Assembly (NCBI RefSeq): GCF_900112365.1
Contig: NZ_FOLQ01000004.1
Coordinates: 372,001-436,000, forward strand
Reading direction: 5' to 3'
Source: Spirosoma endophyticum
Lineage (GTDB): Bacteria; Bacteroidota; Bacteroidia; Cytophagales; Spirosomataceae
DNA: 64,000 bases
Shown here: positions 8,140-15,978 of the stretch, in pieces
How positions within the stretch are numbered: the first letter of the stretch is position 1
Layout of the letters: every line of letters starts with the position of its first letter
The notes under the pieces: model-generated
Databases searched by the model: none
What the model was told of the DNA's origin: nothing
What the model saw: the letters and a program-made list of their open reading frames with translations, nothing else
Position numbers and translations under genes: made by a program

Positions 8140-10008
8140 TTAATGCTGAATAATCAATTTCTGTACCACCGTTCGCTGGTCTGCCCAAAATCGAAGTAGA
8201 TAAAAGCCATCGGGCAAATAACTCAAATCTGCCGTTTGTTGCCCACGGGCCGGTTCAAGCGAAAGAAGCATTCGTCCGCTACTGTTCATTACCTCTAACC
8301 GGGTTAGCCGTGATTCATCCCAGCGAATCAGCCCTGAGGTCGGATTCGGGTATGCCTGCAGGGGAGCTAGTGGGGTAGGTTCCGGGATAGCGGTCACGAT
8401 TGAGTCGACCTTAGCCCCCATCACCGGACGTAGCAGGAAAGCCCCCTGTACGTTAAGTGATGATGACGCCAGGTTTTGCTCCCAGTTGGTTCCACCATTG
8501 TAGAAAATCTGCGCTCCGAACCGGCTATTTTTATCAAACCCCAAGCGCAAATACGTTGTATCACTGCTGCTAACCTGCTGATAGCCAACAAAGAAAGTAT
8601 CCCTCACCGAAACGTTCTTTGTGAACGGGAATTCGACAAACCCATTCCGATAAGCCGGATATTTTATTGTGAACGATTGTCGGTAAAGAACAGCACCTGG
8701 TTTGCCAGCCCTATTGCTATACACATTAATGACAAATGACTGACCAGTTTGATTCGTGGTAAAAGGGATGATACAAGCTCGTACACCCGACATCGCATCG
8801 GGCTTGTTGAGAATGAACCGCACGGCAATTTGTTCCTGCTGTCTGATCTGCTGTGCATATTCCCAGGTCCCATCGTCATAAGCATAATAATCAGCCAGAG
8901 CGGCTACGGCCGAAATGGTATCGTTCCGGCGAAGGTTGATGCCAGGAATAGACGGATTCTGATCATCCGTCGTCAGAAGATCGAACTTATACCGAAGCAT
9001 GGCTTTTGTTGCCGAACCGAATCCCGTAACAGGCGCTGGCTTAGCTGATTTCCCCTGCGAACTAAGCGACGGAATGAGTAGCGAGCTTGTCTGCGGATCA
9101 TTTTGAACAACACGTCCCGACACTTCATCACGTACGGTGAAGTGGAACGTAGTGAAGTTGAAGTTATTGAACAGATTATTGCTATCCGTATTAACTGAAT
9201 CGGCAGTCTCCGCAGCCGGGTTCATTACGTATTGTGACAGAGGCATGGCCGTATAACGCTTCAAAAAGGGCGTTAGAGCCTGCCGCATCGCCACATCTTT
9301 CACAAACCTATCGTTTACTGAACGACCCTTATTCAGGTAGATATAATCGAGATTCCAGGTATCGAATGGCCCTGATACTTTCCCAAATGTTCGAAATCGA
9401 AAGGCAAATCCCGCATGAAAATAAGCCGCATCACGGATAGGTACAAATACCTGGAAAAAATTGTTATTGACAATACCGCCGTCTTTTGCCCATACGGTTT
9501 TCCAGACGCCCGTCTGGTCCAGGAATTGAAGAGTAAGCGAATCGGCTGCCTGACGGCTCAGCGAATCACCCGGATCGGGCGCTTCTCCAAGCCCTTTAGC
9601 CTGCCAGTAAAAACTGATATACACCGAATCTCTGGCTGACAAGCCCGCCATATTAATGGGCAACGATGTCAACGTATCGGTATACCCCTGCGCCAGCGGA
9701 TTATTCTGCACATAGGGCAAGCCGTTCGCCATCAAGCCATCAAACGAAGCTACATTGACCGTTGGCTGGTTAATAGCCATGGTATTATTGATATAAACAC
9801 CACTACCAGGTTGCCAGCGGACAGCTTCAGGCCGGTCGAGGCCGGGTTGGCCACTAGCCGTCGAGAAATCTTCGAAAAATGGGAGACTCAGCGGTGTTTG
9901 CGCTATGGCTGTTGATGCCAGCAAAATGCAACAAACCAGCAAAAAGCCGCGCAGAAGCCGTTCAGCAAAAGGTACTATATAAGGTTGTTTATGCAAAGTG
10001 ATTCCCAT
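8140..10008 (-). CDS. Secreted protein with T9SS type A sorting domain
   Basis: A signal peptide (hydrophobic LLRGFLLVCCILLASTAIAQ) is followed by about 500 residues of beta-rich sequence with no enzyme motif I can name, including LPFFEDFS, AYYDDGTWEYA and several fibronectin-like strands. The last 80 residues form a type IX secretion sorting domain, starting at AYPNPTSGLIRW, with GFYLLRF and a final QKLIIQH. The protein should cross the outer membrane through the PorU-dependent T9SS. From ATG 10008 it is 622 residues. An ATG at 10137 would overlap the PASTA gene and place 43 unrelated residues before the signal peptide. It starts 22 bases after the PASTA gene and is likely co-transcribed. 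Confidence 0.8.
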   Translation of the reverse strand: MGITLHKQPYIVPFAERLLRGFLLVCCILLASTAIAQTPLSLPFFEDFSTASGQPGLDRPEAVRWQPGSGVYINNTMAINQPTVNVASFDGLMANGLPYVQNNPLAQGYTDTLTSLPINMAGLSARDSVYISFYWQAKGLGEAPDPGDSLSRQAADSLTLQFLDQTGVWKTVWAKDGGIVNNNFFQVFVPIRDAAYFHAGFAFRFRTFGKVSGPFDTWNLDYIYLNKGRSVNDRFVKDVAMRQALTPFLKRYTAMPLSQYVMNPAAETADSVNTDSNNLFNNFNFTTFHFTVRDEVSGRVVQNDPQTSSLLIPSLSSQGKSAKPAPVTGFGSATKAMLRYKFDLLTTDDQNPSIPGINLRRNDTISAVAALADYYAYDDGTWEYAQQIRQQEQIAVRFILNKPDAMSGVRACIIPFTTNQTGQSFVINVYSNRAGKPGAVLYRQSFTIKYPAYRNGFVEFPFTKNVSVRDTFFVGYQQVSSSDTTYLRLGFDKNSRFGAQIFYNGGTNWEQNLASSSLNVQGAFLLRPVMGAKVDSIVTAIPEPTPLAPLQAYPNPTSGLIRWDESRLTRLEVMNSSGRMLLSLEPARGQQTADLSYLPDGFYLLRFWADQRTVVQKLIIQH

Positions 10009-10030
10009 TTGATCTGGTGCCGAAAGCGAT

Positions 10031-10807
10031 TTATTGATCCGGCTCAATTGGCCCCACAACCCACAAATCCATTGTTTCGCCAACGCGAATACGTTCACCG
10101 GAGCGCGGTTCGGGCCGCTGCCGAACAACCGTACCAACTACCTTTTCGGGGTCTTCAACAGAAATAATAGTACCAACCTTCAGGTTAGCCCCCCGAATGG
10201 CCAGCTTAGCCTCATCGAGTGGTAAATCTACAACGCTTGGAATCTCAAACATTGTACTTCCCAGGCCATCACCAATTTCAAGATCAATGTTGGCACCTTT
10301 GGGCACGGGGTTTCCGGGCTTAATTTCCTTGCCATTATATAGCTGTCTGAGTACAGCATTTTTAGCTACGTCAGGCACATAAATAGGCGGATTCATAGCC
10401 AGTCCTAATGACCTTAAATTTAGTTCAGCACTACGTAGTGTCAGATTGACTAACTGAGGCATCTGCACCATTGGTGGTACACGCTTGGTGATTGTTACGT
10501 AGATTTTACGGCCCTCTTTTACTTTCGAATTAGCTCTGGGATACTGCTGAATAACTGTCAGCGGAGGTCTTCCAACAACGAACGTGCAATCTTCAACTTC
10601 ATAACGTAGATCGCGGTCGTTCAACAGATTCTGCATTTCTTCAATACTCTGATTCGTTACGTCGGGCACGGTGATCGTCTGACCGTGGTTGGTTGTAAAC
10701 GGCAGGTAAACGAAGAAAAACGCCAGAAATAACGCAGTTAGCAAGGCCAGAATAGTGCCAACATGGATCAGCAGGTCAAAAAAGGAGCGGGTGCTGATTT
10801 TAGTCAT
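10031..10807 (-). CDS. Membrane-anchored protein with three PASTA domains
   Basis: One transmembrane helix at about residues 14-36 is followed by three PASTA repeats: roughly 44-110 (ITVPDVTNQSIEEMQNLL), 112-182 (PQLVNLTLRSAELNLRSLG) and 186-255 (FEIPSVVDLPLDEAKLAI). PASTA domains bind peptidoglycan fragments or beta-lactams in serine/threonine kinases and penicillin-binding proteins. Here no kinase or transpeptidase domain is attached, so the protein is probably a periplasmic sensor or scaffold anchored in the inner membrane. Stand-alone forms like this are common in Bacteroidota. The imperfect inverted repeat at 10823-10907 lies just upstream of its start. Confidence 0.85.
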   Translation of the reverse strand: MTKISTRSFFDLLIHVGTILALLTALFLAFFFVYLPFTTNHGQTITVPDVTNQSIEEMQNLLNDRDLRYEVEDCTFVVGRPPLTVIQQYPRANSKVKEGRKIYVTITKRVPPMVQMPQLVNLTLRSAELNLRSLGLAMNPPIYVPDVAKNAVLRQLYNGKEIKPGNPVPKGANIDLEIGDGLGSTMFEIPSVVDLPLDEAKLAIRGANLKVGTIISVEDPEKVVGTVVRQRPEPRSGERIRVGETMDLWVVGPIEPDQ

Positions 10808-10822
10808 TCGTTTGTAAAATAG

Positions 10823-10907
10823 TCCTTCATAGTCATCAGCTACTCACTCATTAGCCTGGCGAGTTATCGCTTATCGTAACGAATAACGACCTGATGACTA
10901 GGAATGA
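10823..10907 (-). repeat. Imperfect inverted repeat between ribE and the PASTA gene
   Basis: Arms TCCTTCATAGTCATCAG (10823-10839) and CTGATGACTAGGAATGA (10891-10907) pair over an 11-base core with small bulges. Inner segments around 10861-10888 (GTTATCGCTTATCG and CGAATAAC) can extend the stem. It ends about 15 bases before the PASTA start codon. Confidence 0.5.
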
Positions 10908-10947
10908 TAACAAAATCTTGTCGGTAAAATTAATGGTTTGTGTGCGG

Positions 10948-11553
10948 CTACCGATACCCAGCCAGCATTTTTTTAATATACTTTCCCAGAATATCGAACT
11001 CCAGATTGACCACATCCCCCGCTTTCAGCTCACGAAAATTAGTGTGCTCATAGGTATAAGGGATGATCGTAACCCGAAAGGTGTCGTGCTGCGAATTAAA
11101 AACGGTTAAACTCACGCCATTGATACATATGGACCCTTTTTCGACCGTTACGTTCTGATTTGAGGGCTCGACTTCGAGATTTCCGTACTGAAAATCGTAT
11201 AGCCAGCTACCGTTCATATCCTGCACGTTGGTGCATATACCCGTCTGATCGACGTGCCCTTGTACGATGTGCCCGTCGAAGCGGCCGTTGGCGGGCATAC
11301 AGCGTTCGAGGTTCACCCGATCACCAATAGTCAGTTTCCCCAAGTTCGTTTTTTTGAGCGTTTCGTCTACAGCCGTCACTGTATAACTGCCGTCAGCAAT
11401 ACTCGTAACCGTCAGACATACACCATTATGACTCACACTTTGATCAATTTTCAGCTCGGGAGCCAACGACGACTCGATCCGGAAAGTAATATTTGTGCCT
11501 TCTTCTTCAATAGCCGATACAAGACCGGTGGTTTCAATAATACCAGTAAACAT
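10948..11553 (-). CDS. ribE: Riboflavin synthase, alpha subunit
   Basis: The enzyme dismutates two molecules of 6,7-dimethyl-8-ribityllumazine to riboflavin, the last step of the pathway. The 201 residues form two lumazine-binding repeats. The first starts MFTGIIETTGLV with SHNGVCLTV; the second has FDGHIVQGHVDQTG and SICINGVSLTV. The length and the MFTGI start are family-typical, so the start at 11553 is secure. No other rib gene is nearby and no FMN riboswitch is visible upstream. The leader instead contains the heptamer repeat at 11561-11673, whose distal arm ends 7 bases before the start codon. Confidence 0.95.
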   Translation of the reverse strand: MFTGIIETTGLVSAIEEEGTNITFRIESSLAPELKIDQSVSHNGVCLTVTSIADGSYTVTAVDETLKKTNLGKLTIGDRVNLERCMPANGRFDGHIVQGHVDQTGICTNVQDMNGSWLYDFQYGNLEVEPSNQNVTVEKGSICINGVSLTVFNSQHDTFRVTIIPYTYEHTNFRELKAGDVVNLEFDILGKYIKKMLAGYR

Positions 11554-11560
11554 AAACGTC

Positions 11561-11673
11561 GTAAGTCGATAGTTTTTAGTCGATAGTCATTAGTCGATAA
11601 TTGTCTTTTGCTTCAGGTATAGGTACTGTTGTTAGCTAACCCTTATCGACTGGTGACTGACGGCTTTCGACTA
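11561..11673 (-). repeat. Inverted repeat built of degenerate AGTCGAT heptamers
   Basis: The plus-strand left arm (11561-11602) reads as heptamers AGTCGAT, AGTTTTT, AGTCGAT, AGTCATT, AGTCGAT. The right arm (11643-11673) is the complement of AGTCGAA, AGCCGTC, AGTCACC, AGTCGAT. The right arm contains the last ten or so codons of the methyltransferase gene, and the left arm ends 7 bases from the ribE start. It could form a long imperfect RNA hairpin between the two genes. Confidence 0.6.
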
Positions 11674-12421
11674 CTATGAACAGCGAACTACCAAATGGGG
11701 TTCGTCGGAGCGTTTTTTGTTCGATCCGGACGATCTTATATAATGTTTCGTTAAGCCACGTGCTGGGCAAATAAACGTCCGACTGGGCTTCTTCGGGTGC
11801 TCGCCAGCCGAGTGCCAGTTGCAATCGTTGCCATTGTCGCATGCCTAGAATTAAGGGTGACAATAGAAAACTCCAGTACGTTGCCTGCTTGATACGTAGT
11901 CCGGCAGTGGGCATTAACCGCTTGAAATCAGCCAGCACAAACCGTCGAATAATGCCAACAGCCAGGTCATGCTGCCCCTGAAATGCCTGAAAGGCGTTGT
12001 TATTGCTTATCAGAATGCCGTCGGGTTTCAGTCGATGCGCCAAGGCAGCCAGTAAATTTGACAAGTCCGGATCAGAGAAGTAGCAGAATACGTCATTGCA
12101 AATGATGGCGTCGTATTGAACGTCTGGCTCAAAACTGGCGAGGTCATTCAAATTAATGAACGTAACGGGAAGACCGCGCTCATGACAAAAGGCAACAGCA
12201 TCTACTGAGCCGTCGATGCCCTTGAGGTTTGAATACCCGCGTTGACGCAAAAAATCCAGCATGCCGCCCGTTCCGCAACCCGCATCTAAAATACGGATGT
12301 CCCGACGGTTTCCACTGTATTGTTCCAACGCATCAACTACGCGCTCATGCAGATGACGATACCACCACAACTGCCCTTCCAGCCGAAACATTTTTTCGTA
12401 TTCTTCCGAGCGACCGATCAT
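11636..12421 (-). CDS. Class I SAM-dependent methyltransferase
   Basis: The 261-residue protein opens with EYEKMFRLEGQLWWYRHLHERV, a segment common in methyltransferases of glycan and lipid pathways. The SAM-binding motif I follows, ILDAGCGTGGML at about residues 42-53, then acidic and aromatic motif II/III regions (IDGSVDAVAFC, YDAIICNDVFCYF). Position next to a sugar aminotransferase and a membrane glycosyltransferase suggests that it methylates a sugar or a glycolipid intermediate; that is inference. The start codon lies immediately after the pyrimidine-rich arm of the repeat at 12424-12510, and the gene's end lies within the next repeat at 11561-11673. Confidence 0.8.
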   Translation of the reverse strand: MIGRSEEYEKMFRLEGQLWWYRHLHERVVDALEQYSGNRRDIRILDAGCGTGGMLDFLRQRGYSNLKGIDGSVDAVAFCHERGLPVTFINLNDLASFEPDVQYDAIICNDVFCYFSDPDLSNLLAALAHRLKPDGILISNNNAFQAFQGQHDLAVGIIRRFVLADFKRLMPTAGLRIKQATYWSFLLSPLILGMRQWQRLQLALGWRAPEEAQSDVYLPSTWLNETLYKIVRIEQKTLRRTPFGSSLFIVVESRQSPVDKG

Positions 12422-12423
12422 AC

Positions 12424-12510
12424 AAAAAGAGTGAATGAGCGAAAGAGAGAATGAGTGAAAACAGAAGCGTCAGCCGCTCTTTCGCTCTTTCATTCTTTCG
12501 CTCTTTTTTT
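12424..12510 (-). repeat. Purine/pyrimidine inverted repeat of degenerate octamers
   Basis: The plus-strand left arm (12424-12460) reads GAGTGAAT, GAGCGAAA, GAGAGAAT, GAGTGAAA. The right arm (12475-12510) is the complement of GAGCGAAA, GAATGAAA, GAGCGAAA, GAGCG. In the transcribed (minus) direction the purine arm encodes the last residues of the glycosyltransferase (KKSERMKERKSG) and the stop lies next to the loop. The pyrimidine arm ends 2 bases before the methyltransferase ATG. The same octamers recur at 18411-18534. Confidence 0.7.
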
Positions 12511-13405
12511 CCACATACGGTGGCAGACCGCTGTAGGCCATGAATAATTTGCCGAGGTACTCGCCTAAGATGCCCAAAAAGAGAAGTTGTATGCCTAAAC
12601 CAGCGCCGACAGCCCATACGACAATACCCCAACCCGGAATGCTAAACGCGTTACTTAGCCAGCCAATTAACAGCATTAAACCGCTCAACAGACTCAGGCC
12701 GAATGATAGGGCACCAAGCCATGTGAATACCCGAATTGGCCAGAGCGAATAACCCACAAACACATTGATAAACAGCCCAATAAGCTTGCGAACGGTGTAA
12801 CTTGAACGACCTTCAGCCCGCGAATTATGCGGTACCATAACGCTACCAACGTTGCGTGTTACCCGAAAAATAAGGCCGTCAATATAGGGATAGGGTCCAC
12901 GATAGCGGATAATCTCGTCCACTACGTCGCGCCGGATAAGCTTAAAGCTCGACAGATAAAGATCATGCGGTTTGCCAATCGAATAAGTCGTCAGCTTATT
13001 AACAAGCCAACTGCCCAAGTTCCGAAACCAGTGGTGTTGCTTCTGCTCATAGCGACTGTATACGACATCGTATTTTTCGGTTTCGGCCGTTGCAACGAGC
13101 GTTAGTATAGCCTCAGGCGGGTTTTGAAAGTCGTCGTCAATAATGACTACGTATTGCCCACTAGCGTGGTTAAGTCCACAGAGTACCGCGTTGAACTCGC
13201 CAAAATTCCGACGTAGCGATATGAATTGCACATTCGAATATTGTTCCTCCAGTTGTTGGCAGATTACTTCCGAACGGTCAGCACTACCATCATTCACCAG
13301 CACAACTTCGAATATCTGCTCAGCCAGACACGCCTGCAACCGCTCGACCAACGGAGCAATAGTCCGTTCGCTATTGTAGACAGGAATGACGACGGTGAGC
13401 TGCAT
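12470..13405 (-). CDS. Family 2 glycosyltransferase, polyprenyl-phosphate type
   Basis: The N-terminal GT-A domain starts MQLTVVIPVYNSERTI and carries the nucleotide-sugar/metal motif VVIIDDDFQNPPEAI. Two C-terminal membrane hairpin segments follow (LGALSFGLSLLSGLMLLIGWL and VVWAVGAGLGIQLLFLGILG, then EYLGKLFMAYSGLPPYVEKK). This is the layout of GtrB/ArnC/DPM1-like enzymes, which load a sugar onto undecaprenyl phosphate at the inner membrane. ATG 13405 gives 311 residues and a typical start; ATG 13453 would overlap the aminotransferase gene. The last twelve codons come from the octamer repeat and give an atypical basic tail. It is part of the aminosugar cluster. Confidence 0.85.
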   Translation of the reverse strand: MQLTVVIPVYNSERTIAPLVERLQACLAEQIFEVVLVNDGSADRSEVICQQLEEQYSNVQFISLRRNFGEFNAVLCGLNHASGQYVVIIDDDFQNPPEAILTLVATAETEKYDVVYSRYEQKQHHWFRNLGSWLVNKLTTYSIGKPHDLYLSSFKLIRRDVVDEIIRYRGPYPYIDGLIFRVTRNVGSVMVPHNSRAEGRSSYTVRKLIGLFINVFVGYSLWPIRVFTWLGALSFGLSLLSGLMLLIGWLSNAFSIPGWGIVVWAVGAGLGIQLLFLGILGEYLGKLFMAYSGLPPYVEKKSERMKERKSG

Positions 13406-13413
13406 AGGGTGTA

Positions 13414-13440
13414 GGGAGAAAGTACTACGTAGTATTTCCC
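13414..13440 (-). repeat. Short palindrome between aminotransferase and glycosyltransferase genes
   Basis: The 12-base perfect palindrome TACTACGTAGTA is flanked by GGGAGAAAG on one side and TTTCCC on the other, giving a nearly continuous inverted repeat across 13414-13440. It lies between the aminotransferase stop (13443) and the glycosyltransferase start (13405). It could act as an attenuator or partial terminator within the operon. Confidence 0.5.
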
Positions 13441-13442
13441 GC

Positions 13443-14537
13443 TTAAATGTCACTAAATTGGTTAATCATCTCGACAATATACGTAACCTGATCATCTGTC
13501 AAGCCTGGATTGAGTGGTAGACTAAGTACTTCTCGATGCAATTGCTCCGAAATCGGGAACGACAGTTGCGCATAGGAAACATAAGCTCGCTGATGATGGG
13601 GCGGAACTGGGTAATGAACATCCGTACCAATTCCTTTTTGGTGAAGATACGTCCGCAGGGTATCCCGTCGTGGATGTCGGATCACAAATAAGTGCCAAAC
13701 GTCCTGTTCAACTTGGTCAGGCGGTGGTAAGGCTACGTCGGGATTGCGAATGCCGGTCAAATACAGTTGGGCTAATTCTCTACGTCTTTGATTTTCCCCA
13801 TCAAGCAACGGCAGTTTCGCCGACAATATAGCCGCCTGTAGCTCATCTAAACGACTATTGTGCCCCAGATAATCATTCACATATTTCTGCGCTGAGCCAT
13901 AGTTTCGCAAGGCCCGCAACCGGGTGGCTAGCTCAGCATCGTTCGTTGTGATAGCGCCAGCATCACCCAATGCGCCAAGATTTTTACTGGGGTAAAAACT
14001 CCAGCCAGCCGCATCACCCAGGTTTCCGGCCCGTTTGCCTTTATAAGTCGCCCCATGCGCCTGCGCAGCATCTTCTAGCACTTTTAGATTGTACTGCTGC
14101 GCCAGTTCATTAATCGGCCCCATATCGCAACAGCGACCATAGAGATGAACGGGTAATATGGCTCTCGTTTGGGACGTTATAACGGATTCGATTCGTGCCG
14201 GATCAAGTAAATAGGTTTGTGGATCTGGTTCAACGAAAACGGGCGTTAGTCCAGCATGCGTAATACTGAGCACGGATGCGATGTAAGCATTTGAGGCTAC
14301 GATTACTTCACTGGTTGCGGGAAAGCTCCACGCCTTCAGCACCAACGTCAGCGCATCGAGTCCATTAGCAACGCCAACACAATACTGGCTCTGACAGTAA
14401 TCGGCAAATAGGCGCTCGAAAGCGTCGACCTCATGCCCCAGAATGTACCAGCCTGAGGCTAAAACGCGATCGATAGCAACCTGAATGGCTGTCTGATGTG
14501 GTTCGTTTACCTGTTTCAGATCCAGAAACGGAATCAT
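13443..14537 (-). CDS. DegT/DnrJ/EryC1/StrS sugar aminotransferase (FdtB-like)
   Basis: This PLP enzyme of 364 residues shows the family start [14 protein letters not shown], the phosphate-binding NGLDAL (59-64), EDAAQAHGA (155-163) with the PLP-pairing Asp156, and the Schiff-base Lys185 in [13 protein letters not shown]. The close match of FDxK and SGWYILG with FdtB/QdtB-type enzymes, plus the adjacent FdtA-like gene, points to amination at C3 of a dTDP-3-keto-6-deoxyhexose. The start overlaps the stop of the ketoisomerase gene by 4 bases, which indicates translational coupling. The exact sugar configuration cannot be read. Confidence 0.9.
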   Translation of the reverse strand: MIPFLDLKQVNEPHQTAIQVAIDRVLASGWYILGHEVDAFERLFADYCQSQYCVGVANGLDALTLVLKAWSFPATSEVIVASNAYIASVLSITHAGLTPVFVEPDPQTYLLDPARIESVITSQTRAILPVHLYGRCCDMGPINELAQQYNLKVLEDAAQAHGATYKGKRAGNLGDAAGWSFYPSKNLGALGDAGAITTNDAELATRLRALRNYGSAQKYVNDYLGHNSRLDELQAAILSAKLPLLDGENQRRRELAQLYLTGIRNPDVALPPPDQVEQDVWHLFVIRHPRRDTLRTYLHQKGIGTDVHYPVPPHHQRAYVSYAQLSFPISEQLHREVLSLPLNPGLTDDQVTYIVEMINQFSDI

Positions 14538-14941
14538 TCCGAATCAGCCATCACCGAATCACTGGCCAGTCGATGGTTAGGATAAGGTTCGTAGATATAA
14601 TCGTCTTTATCGTATAACTCGTTTGACACGACAAGCAGAATAGCATCGTCCGAAAACTCATCCATCGTGTGCCAATCTTCGGGCGTCAATACAAGACACT
14701 CTCGAGGGTTCGTTAAGTGATATACGGTTTCTTCCTTTCCGTTATTATTATATACCCGACAACTACCGCTCACACAAATAAGGGCGTTCCAGGCGCGATG
14801 ATGACGATGACCCGCACGTGCTGTATGACCTGCGTCATAAATGTAAAAAACTCGTTGGATCACTCCAGGAATAATGTGTTCAAAAACGGTTAGATTACCG
14901 TTTCCCGACGTAAAAGTTTTTAGTTCGTAAAGTTGGGCCAT
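14534..14941 (-). CDS. Sugar 3,4-ketoisomerase, FdtA/WxcM-like cupin
   Basis: The 135-residue single cupin domain begins with a beta strand and [14 protein letters not shown]. It carries the catalytic histidine cluster [23 protein letters not shown] (His45, His47, His48) and [19 protein letters not shown], matching FdtA/QdtA and WxcM-like proteins. These convert dTDP-4-keto-6-deoxyglucose to the 3-keto sugar used by the aminotransferase next door. It is the first gene of the cluster. No rmlA/rmlB and no acetyltransferase (FdtC/QdtC) is present, so the substrate must be made elsewhere and the amine may stay free or be modified otherwise. Confidence 0.88.
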   Translation of the reverse strand: MAQLYELKTFTSGNGNLTVFEHIIPGVIQRVFYIYDAGHTARAGHRHHRAWNALICVSGSCRVYNNNGKEETVYHLTNPRECLVLTPEDWHTMDEFSDDAILLVVSNELYDKDDYIYEPYPNHRLASDSVMADSE

Positions 14942-15243
14942 ATGCAGGCAGAAATGTTTATTTCAACAGCGGGTAAGTACAGAACCTTAAAGTTATTAAA
15001 AAACAATTAAAACAGAAGCGATCAATACAGTACAGGAGCTAACCTACAAATTCCATGAGGAGTAGTAGAATTATTTTACCGAAAAATACCCGTCGAATTT
15101 GAATAATTCTAATTTCTCGGGCAAGATCATTTTAATATTTATCATAAAACCAAGATTTTGAGCTTAAGTTGACTATTTTTCCTTTTTTATCCTTTTAATT
15201 TCCGCCAGAGACTAAAATTCTATTTGGTTATCTATTTGCAGCA
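14942..15243. promoter_or_regulatory. A+T-rich divergent intergenic region
   Basis: This gap separates the minus-strand aminosugar cluster from the plus-strand DUF1684 gene and should hold both promoters. A perfect 10-base inverted repeat (TAGAATTATT at 15066-15075, complement at 15102-15111, 26-base loop) lies in the middle. No full TTTG-N19/20-TAnnTTTG promoter and no gene were recognised. Confidence 0.3.
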
Positions 15244-15876
15244 ATGTTAAAGAACAAACTTTTTCTGGTAACCTTATTCCTGCTTATCGCAGCCGTGTTG
15301 TATTATACTTTTTTTGATGATAACGCCGGTGGTTCAGACGAGTCTCTTAAACCGGAAGTATATCGTCAGGAGGTAGCAGCAGCACGCAAAGAGAAAGACC
15401 ACTTTCTTAAAACCAGTGCTGAGTCCCCAATTACAGACAAATCGGCATTTAAGGGATTGGTTTATTTCACCCCCGATCCGGCCTATCGTGTTGCCGCCCG
15501 CCTGGAGCCTTTCGCCGACAAGACGCAGAAACTTGTAGTCACCATGACCGATGGCAGCGAAGAAGTGTATGATAAGTTTGCCCACGCAGTTTTTAGTCTG
15601 AATGGCGAAGCCTGCCGCTTACTGGTCGTAAAGCTGGACAAGACGTATTCCATTCTGTTTCGCGACGCGACATCGGGCAAGGAAACTTACGGTGGAGGCC
15701 GCTATATTGAACTCAACCCCGACAAGCTGACCGATAATCGCGTTATACTGGACTTCAACACAGCCTATAACCCTTACTGTTCGTATAATCCTAGTTATGC
15801 CTGTCCACTTCCGCCTAAAGAAAATTCGCTTTCTATATCGATAAAAGCTGGGGAGAAATACGTGGCACACGACTGA
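15244..15876 (+). CDS. DUF1684 domain-containing exported protein
   Basis: An N-terminal hydrophobic segment (about residues 5-22) acts as signal or anchor. The DUF1684 body follows with its landmarks: FKGLVYFTPDPAYRVAARLEPF, the glycine-rich YGGGRYIELN, and the highly conserved tail DFNTAYNPYCSYNPSYACPLPPKENSLSISIKAGEK, best read in parts as YNPYCSYNPSYACPLPP. The two cysteines in that tail are typical of the family. The molecular function of DUF1684 is not established. The 210-residue length is normal. It is upstream of pheT, which has its own promoter-like element. Confidence 0.85.
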   Translation: MLKNKLFLVTLFLLIAAVLYYTFFDDNAGGSDESLKPEVYRQEVAAARKEKDHFLKTSAESPITDKSAFKGLVYFTPDPAYRVAARLEPFADKTQKLVVTMTDGSEEVYDKFAHAVFSLNGEACRLLVVKLDKTYSILFRDATSGKETYGGGRYIELNPDKLTDNRVILDFNTAYNPYCSYNPSYACPLPPKENSLSISIKAGEKYVAHD

Positions 15877-15945
15877 GTATGGCAGTGAACAAGATTATTC
15901 AGGCCAAATAAAGTAGTTCATCAAGTAGGCAATCAACCAATTGGC

Positions 15946-15953
15946 TAACTTTG
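15946..15953 (+). promoter_or_regulatory. -7 element upstream of pheT
   Basis: TAACTTTG matches the Bacteroidota TAnnTTTG consensus in full. It lies 26 bases before the pheT ATG, which would give a leader of roughly 18-20 bases. No TTTG is found at the expected -33 position, so the match is only half a promoter. The same octamer in nearly the same context occurs at 48696-48703. Confidence 0.45.
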
Positions 15954-15978
15954 CGGTATTTATCTGCTTTGCCGCCGT

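Noticed and set aside
10009..10137. N-terminal extension of the T9SS cargo protein to ATG 10137
   Set aside because: It would overlap the PASTA gene and put 43 unrelated residues before a clear signal peptide.
10948..11673. FMN riboswitch upstream of ribE
   Set aside because: The leader is only about 80 bases, none of the conserved RFN element segments is visible, and the inverted heptamer repeat fills the gap.
12345..12632. Reading frame of 95 codons across the glycosyltransferase/methyltransferase junction
   Set aside because: Its low-complexity sequence comes from reading the octamer repeat out of frame; the two real genes explain the region.
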